A stretch of 64,000 bases of DNA from contig NZ_QNUL01000002.1 in NCBI RefSeq assembly GCF_003383615.1, positions 310,001-374,000 on the forward strand, written 5' to 3'. A program made the position numbers and the translations under genes. The DNA is from Dyadobacter luteus. Its GTDB lineage: Bacteria > Bacteroidota > Bacteroidia > Cytophagales > Spirosomataceae. The notes below the pieces were generated by a model. The model was not told where the DNA came from. It ran no database searches and saw only the letters and a program-made list of their open reading frames with translations. Shown piece by piece: positions 17,203 through 25,671 of the stretch. Within the stretch, counting starts at the first letter, position 1. Each line of letters begins with the position of its first letter.

Positions 17203-18363
17203 ATGGCACCAAAGTTTAAATACCTAGTTTGCTTTTCCCACTTACGCTGGGATTTTGTTTATCAGCGCCCGCAGCATTTGATGAGCCGTGCTGCTGAAGG
17301 CTGTATTGTTTATTATGTTGAAGAACCTGTCTTTGATGCAGGGTCTATACCGGTTATGGAACTCGTGGAAAGGCAGGATAAGGTATGGTTAGCAGTACCG
17401 CATCTGCCTATCGGACTTGCCGAAAACGAAGTCAATTTTCACCTGGCCTCTCTTCTTGAATCCATGCTCAGTGAGATATCCATGCATGATTGCCTGTTTT
17501 GGTATTACACACCAATGGCGCTCAAATTTACAACAGGATTAAAACCTGCATACACAGTCTACGACTGTATGGATGAGCTATCAGCATTCAAATTTGCACC
17601 TGCTGAAATAATACAGTTAGAGAAGAAGCTCTTTGAGGTGGCAGATATTGTTTTTACAGGCGGACAATCACTTTACAAGGCTAAGCAAAACCATCATGAA
17701 AACATTCATTTGTTTCCAAGCAGTATTGACAAGCAGCACTTTCAACAAGCGAGGTATAACTGTCAGCAGCCGCAAGATCAGGCTTGTATCTTCGGTTTTA
17801 AACTTGGGTTTTATGGTGTTATCGATGAGCGGTTCGATATAGAACTGATCGAAGCTATCGCGACCCGGCGAGCTGATTGGCAAATTATCCTGATTGGTCC
17901 TGTTGTGAAAATCGATCCGGCAAGCTTGCCGCGCAATGCAAACATTCATTATCTGGGCCCGAAAACCTATGAGCAACTCCCGTCGTATCTGTCAGGCTGG
18001 GATGTGGCTCTGATACCTTTTCTGCTAAATGAGTCGACTGTGTTTATCAGCCCGACCAAAACTCCGGAATACCTTGCAGGGGGAAAGCCAGTTGTATCTA
18101 CGGCGATTAAAGACGTGGTTTATGAATATGGTACGAACGGAGCAGTCGCCATTGGAAAGGATCCTGATGAGTTTATCGCTTTGATAGACAGATATTATGT
18201 AGAAAGACCCGACAGGCACTGGATTGAAAAAATTGACCAGCTGTTGGCCAGTAACTCCTGGGACCATACATTCTCCGCGATGTCGTCTCTGATCTCAGAA
18301 GGTATTATCGGTATACAAACAAAACATAGCCCTGACAGGATACTGGATGCAGACAATCATTGA
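17203..18363 (+). CDS. GT4-type glycosyltransferase, first gene of the glycosyl cluster
   Basis: The 386-residue protein is a GT-B glycosyltransferase of the branch that begins with CFSHLRWDFVYQRPQHL. The C-terminal donor-binding half carries GFYGVIDERFD and the nucleotide-sugar motif SPTKTPEYLAGGKPVVST. It has no signal peptide or membrane helix and should act at the inner face of the membrane or in the cytosol. It would move a sugar from a nucleotide donor; donor and acceptor are not readable. Its stop lies 17 bp inside the next gene, so it is coupled to the GH1-like gene. It is the first gene of a seven-gene block. Confidence 0.88.
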   Translation: MAPKFKYLVCFSHLRWDFVYQRPQHLMSRAAEGCIVYYVEEPVFDAGSIPVMELVERQDKVWLAVPHLPIGLAENEVNFHLASLLESMLSEISMHDCLFWYYTPMALKFTTGLKPAYTVYDCMDELSAFKFAPAEIIQLEKKLFEVADIVFTGGQSLYKAKQNHHENIHLFPSSIDKQHFQQARYNCQQPQDQACIFGFKLGFYGVIDERFDIELIEAIATRRADWQIILIGPVVKIDPASLPRNANIHYLGPKTYEQLPSYLSGWDVALIPFLLNESTVFISPTKTPEYLAGGKPVVSTAIKDVVYEYGTNGAVAIGKDPDEFIALIDRYYVERPDRHWIEKIDQLLASNSWDHTFSAMSSLISEGIIGIQTKHSPDRILDADNH

Positions 18364-19564
18364 AAATCCATTCTCGTCTTTTTGGATGGCGGGTTTTGAG
18401 AGCTCTGATCAGCTTAACGTTCACGGCGACAGGGTGGATTTCCTACAGCTGACATCTCATTTAAAACTGTTAGATGATGATTATCGCATGTTGGGGCCAT
18501 TTGAAATCAGTAGCGTCCGCGAGGGGGTCAGATGGAGCCAGGTGGAGAAGAGTCCCAACGAGTTTGACTTCTCTACTGTGAAAACAATGTTGGATGCAGG
18601 TGATCGCGCGGGTGTACAGCAGATCTGGGACTTATGCCATTTTGGCTACCCGGATGACCTCACGCCGCTACACCCACATTTCTGTAGGCGGTTTGTTGCA
18701 TTTTGTGCAGCATTTGCAGAGTTTCACAAAGCCTCCGGGACAAGTCAGGTCCTGATTGTAACACCGATAAACGAAGTAAGTTTTATTTCCTGGTTGGGTG
18801 GAGATGCGGCTGGCACATCTCCCTTCTGCCATCAAAATGGCTGGCAGGTCAAGTACTGTCTGGTCAGAGCATACATCGCCGGTATCCAGGCTTTGAGACA
18901 GGTCAATCCCGGCGTACGCATTCTGACGACCGAACCTTTGATCAGTATTACTGTTGAACAGTCAGCAACACAGGAGCTCATTGAGCAGGCAGCACATCAT
19001 CATGAACTTCAGTTTCAGGTTCTGGATATGCTTTGTGGCAGAATGTGCCCTGAGCTTGGAGGACATCCTGAATACCTGGACCTGCTTGGTTTTAACTATT
19101 ATTACGACAATCAGTGGATCCATAACCCGTATGGTGTGTTGGGGTGGAGGGATGCTGTCCCGCACCCCAACCTGAAACCATTGTCAGAACTGTTAGAAAA
19201 TGCTCATCACCGCTACAACAGGCCTATAGTACTCTCTGAAACCAGCCATCCGGGCATTGACCGGCCGCTGTGGATACAGTATATAAGCGATCAGGTATGT
19301 ACGCTACTGCAAAGACGAATACCGCTTTGGGGAATATGCATATATCCGATCATTGACCGTCCTGACTGGGATCGTCCCGATTGCTGGCATCACGCCGGGT
19401 TGTGGGATTACTTTCCGGATAATAATTACCGCGTTTTGCATAAGCCATCAGCCGATGCCCTTTTCGATTGCCAGCGCATGCTTGGTCCTGTTTTATCAGC
19501 CAGTGAAAATCAAAAGAGTTTTTACATCAGTAACATCAACGGATATAATCTATGTATGCGGTAA
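18347..19564 (+). CDS. GH1-like cytosolic glycosidase-fold protein
   Basis: The 405-residue product has the (beta/alpha)8 fold of family 1 glycosidases. The acid/base glutamate is E143 in TPINEVSFISWLG and the nucleophile candidate is E298 in VLSETSHPG. FWMAGFESSDQ at the start matches the FLWG-type first strand. There is no signal peptide, so it works in the cytosol. This branch is distant from ordinary beta-glucosidases and usually sits in glycan-synthesis clusters, where it may trim or remodel a product. It overlaps the glycosyltransferase upstream by 17 bp and the deacetylase downstream by 13 bp. Confidence 0.85.
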   Translation: MQTIIENPFSSFWMAGFESSDQLNVHGDRVDFLQLTSHLKLLDDDYRMLGPFEISSVREGVRWSQVEKSPNEFDFSTVKTMLDAGDRAGVQQIWDLCHFGYPDDLTPLHPHFCRRFVAFCAAFAEFHKASGTSQVLIVTPINEVSFISWLGGDAAGTSPFCHQNGWQVKYCLVRAYIAGIQALRQVNPGVRILTTEPLISITVEQSATQELIEQAAHHHELQFQVLDMLCGRMCPELGGHPEYLDLLGFNYYYDNQWIHNPYGVLGWRDAVPHPNLKPLSELLENAHHRYNRPIVLSETSHPGIDRPLWIQYISDQVCTLLQRRIPLWGICIYPIIDRPDWDRPDCWHHAGLWDYFPDNNYRVLHKPSADALFDCQRMLGPVLSASENQKSFYISNINGYNLCMR

Positions 19565-20325
19565 GTGATTTCGAACATCGTTTCGCTGAGATCAAGCCTG
19601 TTTTAGCCGGTACTTTTGGTAGTAGCCTGATCATAGCACCCCACCCGGACGACGAAACGCTCGGCTGCGGAGGCACTGTAGCTCTGCTTTTGCAAGCAAA
19701 AATACCCGTGTCGTTTTTATTTGTAAGCGACGGCACAATGTCTCATCCCAATTCAAAAAAGTATCCTGCGCCGCGGCTTAGAACACTTCGTGAATCAGAG
19801 GCTAAACATGCAGTGCAGTTGTTGGGTGGACACTCCTCAGAGGCCTATTTTCTGGCTTTCCCGGACCGCCATGTGCCTGACTTAGATAGTCCGTATTTCG
19901 AAGCAGCCGTGCGGCTGGTGATCGAGCGCATCGGACAGAGGCGGTCTGAGAGCATCTTTGTCCCATGGCAAAATGATCCTCATCCAGATCATCGTGCTAC
20001 CTATCAGATTTTACAAGCCGCTGTCAGCCGGATGAACAGAAAGCCCAGACTGATCCAGTATCCTGTCTGGCTTTGGGAGATGGGCAGCCCAAATGATATG
20101 GATCTGATTGCCCAAATGAGTTTATACAGTGTTGATATCACCCAAACCCTCGACAAAAAAATGGCCGCACTTTGGGCACACCAGTCCCAGATCACTGACC
20201 TGATTGATGATGATGCCCAAGGGTTCAGGCTCTCAAAAGAAATGATTGCTCATTTTAGCAGTCCCAGGGAAATATTTTTTGAATTAAATCCTAATACACA
20301 TGAGTCAGAAAAAGAAAACATTTAA
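19552..20325 (+). CDS. PIG-L family N-acetyl-sugar deacetylase
   Basis: The 257-residue enzyme belongs to the zinc-dependent LmbE/PIG-L family, which removes acetyl from N-acetylglucosamine-type amino sugars. The zinc and catalytic motif is APHPDDETLGCGG (HPDDE at 31-35), and the second metal motif is NDPHPDHRAT (residues 142-150). It is soluble and cytosolic. It overlaps both neighbours: 13 bp with the glycosidase and 26 bp with the NodS-like methyltransferase. In other bacteria PIG-L and such methyltransferase domains are known as a single fused protein, which supports consecutive steps on one substrate. Confidence 0.92.
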   Translation: MYAVSDFEHRFAEIKPVLAGTFGSSLIIAPHPDDETLGCGGTVALLLQAKIPVSFLFVSDGTMSHPNSKKYPAPRLRTLRESEAKHAVQLLGGHSSEAYFLAFPDRHVPDLDSPYFEAAVRLVIERIGQRRSESIFVPWQNDPHPDHRATYQILQAAVSRMNRKPRLIQYPVWLWEMGSPNDMDLIAQMSLYSVDITQTLDKKMAALWAHQSQITDLIDDDAQGFRLSKEMIAHFSSPREIFFELNPNTHESEKENI

Positions 20326-20899
20326 TGCTGCCTATTTCAATGAATTATACAGCAGCAACCCGGATCCGTGGAATTTTGAGCATAGTGAATACGAAAAGGC
20401 TAAGTATGAACAAACCATGCTGATGATTCCTGATACTATTTACAATGCAGGCCTTGAAATCGGATGTTCCAATGGGCTTTTGACTTTGCGTCTTAGGCAA
20501 AGGTGCCGAAATCTGCTTGCTGTCGATTCTAGTAGTGTTGCAGTTGAAAAGGCCGCTGAGAGGCTGGCCGGGTTTACGAATGTAACTTTCGCTGAGATGG
20601 AAGTCCCGGCCGAATTTGCCGAAGGGAAATTTGATCTGATCGTTTTCTCAGAGGTCGGCTATTTTATGACTGAGCAGGATCTTTTGATTACCCGGGAAAA
20701 GATAGTGGACGCTTTGTCAGATGCCGGGCATCTTTTGCTTGTCCACTGGACCGGGCCTGTGGCAGAATTTCCTTTGACTGGTGAGCGTGTACATGAGTTA
20801 TTTTTAGAGTGTGCATCCAGTCAACTCCAAAAGTCACTGGTTCATCTACAAAATCATACAGATCCCCAATACAGGATGGATATGTTCCAAAAGCTATAG
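20300..20899 (+). CDS. NodS-like class I SAM-dependent methyltransferase
   Basis: The 199-residue protein matches the NodS family. The N-terminal signature is YFNELYSSNPDPWNF with YEKAKYEQT, and the SAM-binding motif I is LEIGCSNGLLT (about 52-62). Motif II is LLAVDSS, and the acidic segment FDLIVFSEVGYFM is typical. NodS of rhizobia N-methylates the deacetylated glucosamine end of the lipochitooligosaccharide. The pairing with a PIG-L deacetylase, overlapping by 26 bp, argues that this enzyme methylates the amine the deacetylase exposes. That is inference; an O-methyltransferase cannot be excluded. Its stop abuts the stop of the convergent GT2 gene. Confidence 0.88.
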   Translation: MSQKKKTFNAAYFNELYSSNPDPWNFEHSEYEKAKYEQTMLMIPDTIYNAGLEIGCSNGLLTLRLRQRCRNLLAVDSSSVAVEKAAERLAGFTNVTFAEMEVPAEFAEGKFDLIVFSEVGYFMTEQDLLITREKIVDALSDAGHLLLVHWTGPVAEFPLTGERVHELFLECASSQLQKSLVHLQNHTDPQYRMDMFQKL

Positions 20900-22099
20900 T
20901 TAATCAGATAAAGGCAGTCTGATCCGGTAAATTTCTGATTTGAGTGCAGGGATTACGTTGCAGATATCCTGTTTTGGCCAGATTTGTAACCATCCTTGCA
21001 TTTGGAGTTGGTTTTCGACCACATCCCAAAATGTACCGAAATAGATATGTTCACCGAGCTGAGATTGTAGCCAATCTTCAGAAAGATGTAACAGATCCGC
21101 CACGGTTGCCAGACTATTTTCTGATTCAGCCTGCGCCCAGATACGACGAAGCAGTTTTTTTGCTGTGAATCGGGCGATTACAGATCCCGCAGGCTCAACC
21201 ATGATAGCATGGTTGGCCAGATTCATCTCGCCCCATTGTTTCAGCTGTATTGACAGGCCAAAGTCGACCCTTCCCTGAATTCTTGAAGAGGTATTAACGC
21301 GCACAAGCGGACTGAGCCTTATTTTAGCATCTACCATTGTCAGGGATTTATGAAATGCCATATCTTCAAGAAAAGGGACAACCGGCAGGCGTCCGCTCAA
21401 ATCATATATTCTGCATGTGACGGCAAAACTAGCTCCGAAACATTGGAAGTGCCTTGGCCATCTGTCGTTGCTTTGAGGATCAATTAGATCCTCGAGTCTG
21501 GAAACTAAATGTTTGTAAGTGATATCACGCAGGTAATATAATCTGGAAATGGTTTTTTCAGGTTTGGTCAGGATCCTGCCGCCCACTACATCATTACCTT
21601 TTTCTATTTCAGATAGCGTCTGATAAAGCCAGGACGCATGTACCTGTGAATCGCTGTCAGTGCTGGCAATTACGCCGTCCGGCCTATTGATCATTGAGAA
21701 CCGATCATAAGCAGCGTCCATCAGCATTCTTCTGACCGTACCGATATGTGCAGTAGCAGCCGGAAGAATTATATTTTCAATGTGCAGGTTAAAGTCGGGG
21801 AACCGGATCTGATAATTACGCGCAATGCTAACAGACTGGTCTGTACAGTTGTTGGCAAGCATCAGCACCTCGTAGTTGCTGTAGGCAAACAGGTTGCCGT
21901 CAGCGTCTGTTTGGAGTCGCAGCGCTTCCAGCGCTTTCAGAATATTATCTTCTTCATCGCGGACCGGAAGTATTACGCAAATCCTGAGTGCAGGGTTTAC
22001 TGCCTGGCTCTGAAAAAGTATTTGCTCATCAGCTTCGCACGGTCTGGCGTGCCGGGTAAGTGTGTCAGGCATAGCACCGCATTTTTGTGTTTTGCGCAC
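20900..22099 (-). CDS. GT2-family glycosyltransferase
   Basis: The 399-residue protein has a GT-A fold. The N-terminal strand motif is VILPVRDEEDNI (about 42-53) and the metal-binding DxD is in ASTDSDSQVH (D148/D150). No membrane helix is present. An acceptor region with VPFLEDMAFHKSL fits family 2 enzymes. It is on the opposite strand to the first four cluster genes and divergent from the acyl-CoA-dehydrogenase-like gene, with only 94 bp between them. An alternative start is M10. It probably adds the sugar that the deacetylase and methyltransferase then modify, but the order is not shown. Confidence 0.88.
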   Translation of the reverse strand: MRKTQKCGAMPDTLTRHARPCEADEQILFQSQAVNPALRICVILPVRDEEDNILKALEALRLQTDADGNLFAYSNYEVLMLANNCTDQSVSIARNYQIRFPDFNLHIENIILPAATAHIGTVRRMLMDAAYDRFSMINRPDGVIASTDSDSQVHASWLYQTLSEIEKGNDVVGGRILTKPEKTISRLYYLRDITYKHLVSRLEDLIDPQSNDRWPRHFQCFGASFAVTCRIYDLSGRLPVVPFLEDMAFHKSLTMVDAKIRLSPLVRVNTSSRIQGRVDFGLSIQLKQWGEMNLANHAIMVEPAGSVIARFTAKKLLRRIWAQAESENSLATVADLLHLSEDWLQSQLGEHIYFGTFWDVVENQLQMQGWLQIWPKQDICNVIPALKSEIYRIRLPLSD

Positions 22100-22193
22100 T
22101 TCATTAAAACTTTGTACCAGTCCACGATGGCGCCATGCATGTTGGTCGGTACGATAATTTTAACAGGCTGGCAGACTTGCTTAAATCAGAATC

Positions 22194-23333
22194 ATGGACG
22201 ACAATTCTCTACACTACCTCGTTGAAAAAATAAGGATCCAGGCGCAAATAACTGATCTTCAGGAGCTGTTTCCACACAAAGAATTAGGGTGGATCCGTGA
22301 TTCGCAATTACTGAGTATGCCGATTTGCAGTCAAACAATGGGACTCAGAAAGGGCAGCTCTCAACTGATTGACGTTTTGAAATTAATGGGTGGAGCAAGC
22401 TTACCCGTCGGTCGTATTTACGAAGGACATGTGAACGCTTTGCAGCTCATTAATGTGTATGCAGACCAGGAACAGAAAAATACTCTTTTCTCTGATATTA
22501 TCAATCGCCAGCTATTACTTGGTGTGTGGAATACGCAACAGGCCGATGGGGTGGTGATCCGGCAAATAGAGGAAGGTAAATACAGACTTGAAGGCTGTAA
22601 GACTTTTTGCTCAGGAGGGCATTGGATTCAACTACCGATGATTACAGGACAGCTGATTTCAAAACAAACGAATGGTTGGCAGATGTGCATCATTCCGCTG
22701 GAGAAGGTAAAGCGAATTAGTGTGGATAGCAGCGGATGGAAACCGCTTGGGATGCGCGCATCTGCCAGCTACAAAATGGACTTCACAGGAATTGTTATAG
22801 ATAGGAATGATTTGATCGGACAGGTCAGTGATTATTACCGGCAGCCTTATTTTTCTGCTGGAGCGTTGCGCTTTGCTGCTGTCCAGCTTGGGGCAGTTCA
22901 GATGATATTGCAAGAAACCCACCGTTTTTTGAAAGATTCCGGACGTGCGGATGACACATTCCAAAAAATAAGGATTGCTGAAATGGCCACTCTCGTCGAA
23001 ACGGGGAATTTATGGGTCAGCCGGGCGACTGTGCTTACAGATCTGTGGCAAGGCGCCTGCCGCCATACAGAAAGTTTGCTTGCCTATGTGAACATGACCA
23101 GATCAGTGATTGCGGAAACTTGTATCAGATGTATGGATTTGGCTGAGCGTTCTGTGGGTATAAGTGCTTTAATGCAACCTCACCCGCTGGAAAGGATACA
23201 CCGGGACCTGACTACCTATTTGAAGCAGCCTGCGCCTGATGCTGCAGTATTATCAACAGGCACATACGTATTAAATCAACAGGATGTAAATTCAATGTGG
23301 GCAGACTCCGATTGTTCAATCAGACCCTGCTGA
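22194..23333 (+). CDS. acyl-CoA-dehydrogenase-like flavoprotein
   Basis: The 379-residue product has the acyl-CoA dehydrogenase fold. The N-terminal helical part is followed by the beta domain (GVWNTQQADGVVIRQIEEG, GCKTFCSGGHWIQLPMIT) and the C-terminal helical bundle (ALRFAAVQLGAVQMIL). The LxxxGxxP-type active-site region is weak and I could not place the catalytic glutamate with confidence. Members lacking strong beta-oxidation features often oxidise amines, N-hydroxylate, or dehydrogenate unusual substrates in secondary metabolism. It shares a divergent promoter region with the GT2 gene and its 3' end overlaps the convergent GH5-like gene by 14 bp. Substrate unknown. Confidence 0.82.
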   Translation: MDDNSLHYLVEKIRIQAQITDLQELFPHKELGWIRDSQLLSMPICSQTMGLRKGSSQLIDVLKLMGGASLPVGRIYEGHVNALQLINVYADQEQKNTLFSDIINRQLLLGVWNTQQADGVVIRQIEEGKYRLEGCKTFCSGGHWIQLPMITGQLISKQTNGWQMCIIPLEKVKRISVDSSGWKPLGMRASASYKMDFTGIVIDRNDLIGQVSDYYRQPYFSAGALRFAAVQLGAVQMILQETHRFLKDSGRADDTFQKIRIAEMATLVETGNLWVSRATVLTDLWQGACRHTESLLAYVNMTRSVIAETCIRCMDLAERSVGISALMQPHPLERIHRDLTTYLKQPAPDAAVLSTGTYVLNQQDVNSMWADSDCSIRPC

Positions 23334-24735
23334 TGGCGATCGCTACATTATCAGACAGTTTATAGTCAATCTCTAAATTTTCATCAGCGATGGTTTTGCA
23401 TATCATTTCTAGGTGGCCTGTCTGCGTGTCCCAAAAATGAATCTGATAGTTCCCCGGGCTCAGACCGTACACGGATAATTCAAATATAACCACTGCATCT
23501 TGTCTTTCCTTACCTTTGCAATTCTCGGGACTAACCAACCATAGAACCGCCTGATTTGCATCTGCACATCCCAGCACATTTATCGTTTTACTGGATTTTA
23601 TCTGTGAGTTGATTGCTCTTCTTTTAAAATGCTTCCAGTCAATCAGCTCTGTAAAACGTGCCATATTAAGCTGAGCTCTTCGCATGCCATGTGTCAGCGT
23701 ATGAGGATGCCTGTAGGGCCATCTCATACCCCCTCCGGCGGCTCCGGATGAAAGATGTGCCCACTGCATGTAGAGAAAATATTTATCGTCAAATGTTTCA
23801 GCGAGCCCTTTTTTGTTCTTGCTAAAATAGGTAATAGGGCCATGTTCACTATCTAAGAATGGTCTATTGTCTTCAATATCCAATATGGACGCCTTCACTA
23901 TTTCTGCTGTGGCACAGGCAGCTGCGTATGCATTCGAAGGATAATCGATTGAAGATTTCTGATACATATGGATAGATGCGAAATCAAGTAAAGGATGTTT
24001 GAAGATGACATCTGTCATCTGATGGGCTTGTAGTGTAGGTGCGAAAACGGAAACTGTTTGCAGGTGTGATTTGTGATAAAGGCGCATCTCGGTCTGACGG
24101 ATGTGTATGCTGATTTCGCAAATGTAATTGTTTAGCAGCAGCAGATCTTTACCGGCATGTTTCGGATCGATTTCATTCCACAAATCCCATCCGAACAATA
24201 CACCGCTTCCGCCCCAGCGTTCAATAAAGAAGGTGAATCTATTTTTACTTGCAGCTATCATATCAGGCGATGAGAGCCACTGGTATTTGCTTGCACAGGG
24301 ACCACCCAGGCGCTTGTTATAAGGATGGTATCTCCATCTTCTGGCCATCCAGAAGGTGTCAAACGGAGTGATCAACAGGCGGATGCTATACTTTTCACAG
24401 AGCGCGAACATATCATCCCAAAACCGGACCATATTTGGTTGGAACCTGCCTACCGGGTTTTCCAGGTAACGATGTTGGGTTTGACAGTATTCCATCATCA
24501 TACGGATACACGTGACGCCGTGCTTTGCAAGAAAAGCCATGTGCCGTTCTGTATGTGAAAAGTCATGACGGCCAAACAAACTCTGAAAATCAGGCCAGGT
24601 GATTGCATCATTTTGTCCGACAGGCGTCCAGCTTTTATTATTTTCTGTTTTAAAGTAGGGCGAATTCTCACAGACCTTTATCCACGGCATACTGCTTTGG
24701 CTGTCTGACTGTATGATTAAATCAATAGGTTGCAT
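23320..24735 (-). CDS. GH5-like cytosolic glycoside hydrolase
   Basis: The 471-residue protein has the GH5/clan-A barrel. The acid/base glutamate is E188 in FGWDLWNEIDP and the nucleophile is E297 in FLDSEHGPITYF. HMYQKSSIDYP fits the histidine strand. A C-terminal beta domain (LSVYGLSPGNYQIHFWD) follows from about 400. No signal peptide is present, so it is cytosolic, unlike usual secreted mannanases. It lies at the end of the glycosyl cluster and overlaps the acyl-CoA-dehydrogenase-like gene tail to tail. It may process the cluster's product; its substrate cannot be read from sequence. Confidence 0.85.
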   Translation of the reverse strand: MQPIDLIIQSDSQSSMPWIKVCENSPYFKTENNKSWTPVGQNDAITWPDFQSLFGRHDFSHTERHMAFLAKHGVTCIRMMMEYCQTQHRYLENPVGRFQPNMVRFWDDMFALCEKYSIRLLITPFDTFWMARRWRYHPYNKRLGGPCASKYQWLSSPDMIAASKNRFTFFIERWGGSGVLFGWDLWNEIDPKHAGKDLLLLNNYICEISIHIRQTEMRLYHKSHLQTVSVFAPTLQAHQMTDVIFKHPLLDFASIHMYQKSSIDYPSNAYAAACATAEIVKASILDIEDNRPFLDSEHGPITYFSKNKKGLAETFDDKYFLYMQWAHLSSGAAGGGMRWPYRHPHTLTHGMRRAQLNMARFTELIDWKHFKRRAINSQIKSSKTINVLGCADANQAVLWLVSPENCKGKERQDAVVIFELSVYGLSPGNYQIHFWDTQTGHLEMICKTIADENLEIDYKLSDNVAIAISRV

Positions 24736-24798
24736 CAGATTTGAAGTGTATCAATCAATTTCCGGTATTTATCTGCCTGACTTTCAAAATTTCTAATG

Positions 24799-24990
24799 CT
24801 ACGTCTCGTAGATCAGTTTAAGAGATTCCAAATCGTCGAGGTCTTTTGCATAAGTCGGTTCCGCTATGTACGCCCGATCGAGCTCAGGCAACAATTTATG
24901 CAGCTTCTGCAATGACTGTGCGTTTTCTTGGTACTCATACCGTTTCAGCATTGTTGCGTAGCTTTTTTTCAAATTGTTTTCATACGCCAT
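24799..24990 (-). CDS. small helical protein, doubtful
   Basis: A 63-codon frame begins at ATG 24990 (MAYENNLKKSYATMLKRYEY) and gives a charged, helix-rich product. The frame stays open upstream to 25266, but that part reads as noise. Nothing in the family is recognised, and it may be a remnant. The rest of the gap, 24991-25377, contains no gene I can support. Confidence 0.35.
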   Translation of the reverse strand: MAYENNLKKSYATMLKRYEYQENAQSLQKLHKLLPELDRAYIAEPTYAKDLDDLESLKLIYET

Positions 24991-25377
24991 TTTAGCTCCA
25001 TGATTTATTGGCGAAGTTGGTTTACAAATATGGTGCCCTGGATTCATGGATAATGTTGTCTGGGAAATTTGGATCGCTAAGCTGATCGTTATCAGGTAGC
25101 TATTGTAGGGGCGGAAGTATACAAGAAGCCGGTGTTTGTCAAAGATATTTAGCAGAACAGTGGTAGTGGTTTGAAGGTATTCTGCTAAAACTAATTCAAA
25201 ATGAGAGGCTTTCGGTAGGGAAATTACAGCTATTGTACAACTGTAGCGAATCCATGCTGCAAGCAATTTAGCTACAGGATGGATCTACCTATAAATGAAA
25301 ATGTCACTGGCCGTTGCCTTCAGCAGCGCCATATTCATCAGTCCTGTAAGAGTAATGCTCTATGAGAGAAGTGATGT

Positions 25378-25671
25378 TTGATTCGTGGAAGTTCATTCCT
25401 CAATCTTGGTGCTGAATTTGAGATTAAACCTCAAAACATGGTTATTGGCTTTAAGCACAAGGGGAAAGTATGTGCTGATGTGCTGGTTTTGAAATCGGAA
25501 CTCAAATTTTGGATTAATTTAAAATTCGGAAACCTGGATGACCCTAAGAAATTGTCAAGAGATATTTCCAATATCGGGCAATGGGGTAATGGCGACTATG
25601 AATTCAGGGTGTCGGATACTGCTAATCCTGAATATATTATGAGCCTGATTAAGCAGGCTGTAAATTACTGA
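25378..25671 (+). CDS. DUF5655-like protein, probably truncated
   Basis: The 97-residue frame starts at a TTG directly after an in-frame stop and carries the whole hallmark of the DUF5655 domain: KLKFWINLKFGNLDDPKK-type text (LKFWINLKFGNLDDPKKLSRDIS) and NIGQWGNGDYEF, ending MSLIKQAV. In most proteins this domain is the C-terminal part of a larger protein linked to nucleic-acid processing or restriction. Here the N-terminal part is missing; upstream text in another frame (VMLYERSDV then a stop) looks like its decayed continuation. It meets the RhuM-Fic gene tail to tail with a 7-bp overlap. Confidence 0.65.
   Translation: MIRGSSFLNLGAEFEIKPQNMVIGFKHKGKVCADVLVLKSELKFWINLKFGNLDDPKKLSRDISNIGQWGNGDYEFRVSDTANPEYIMSLIKQAVNY

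Noticed and set aside
24991-25266. Upstream extension of the small reverse frame ending at 24799
   Set aside because: Composition looks random; only the last 63 codons could be protein.
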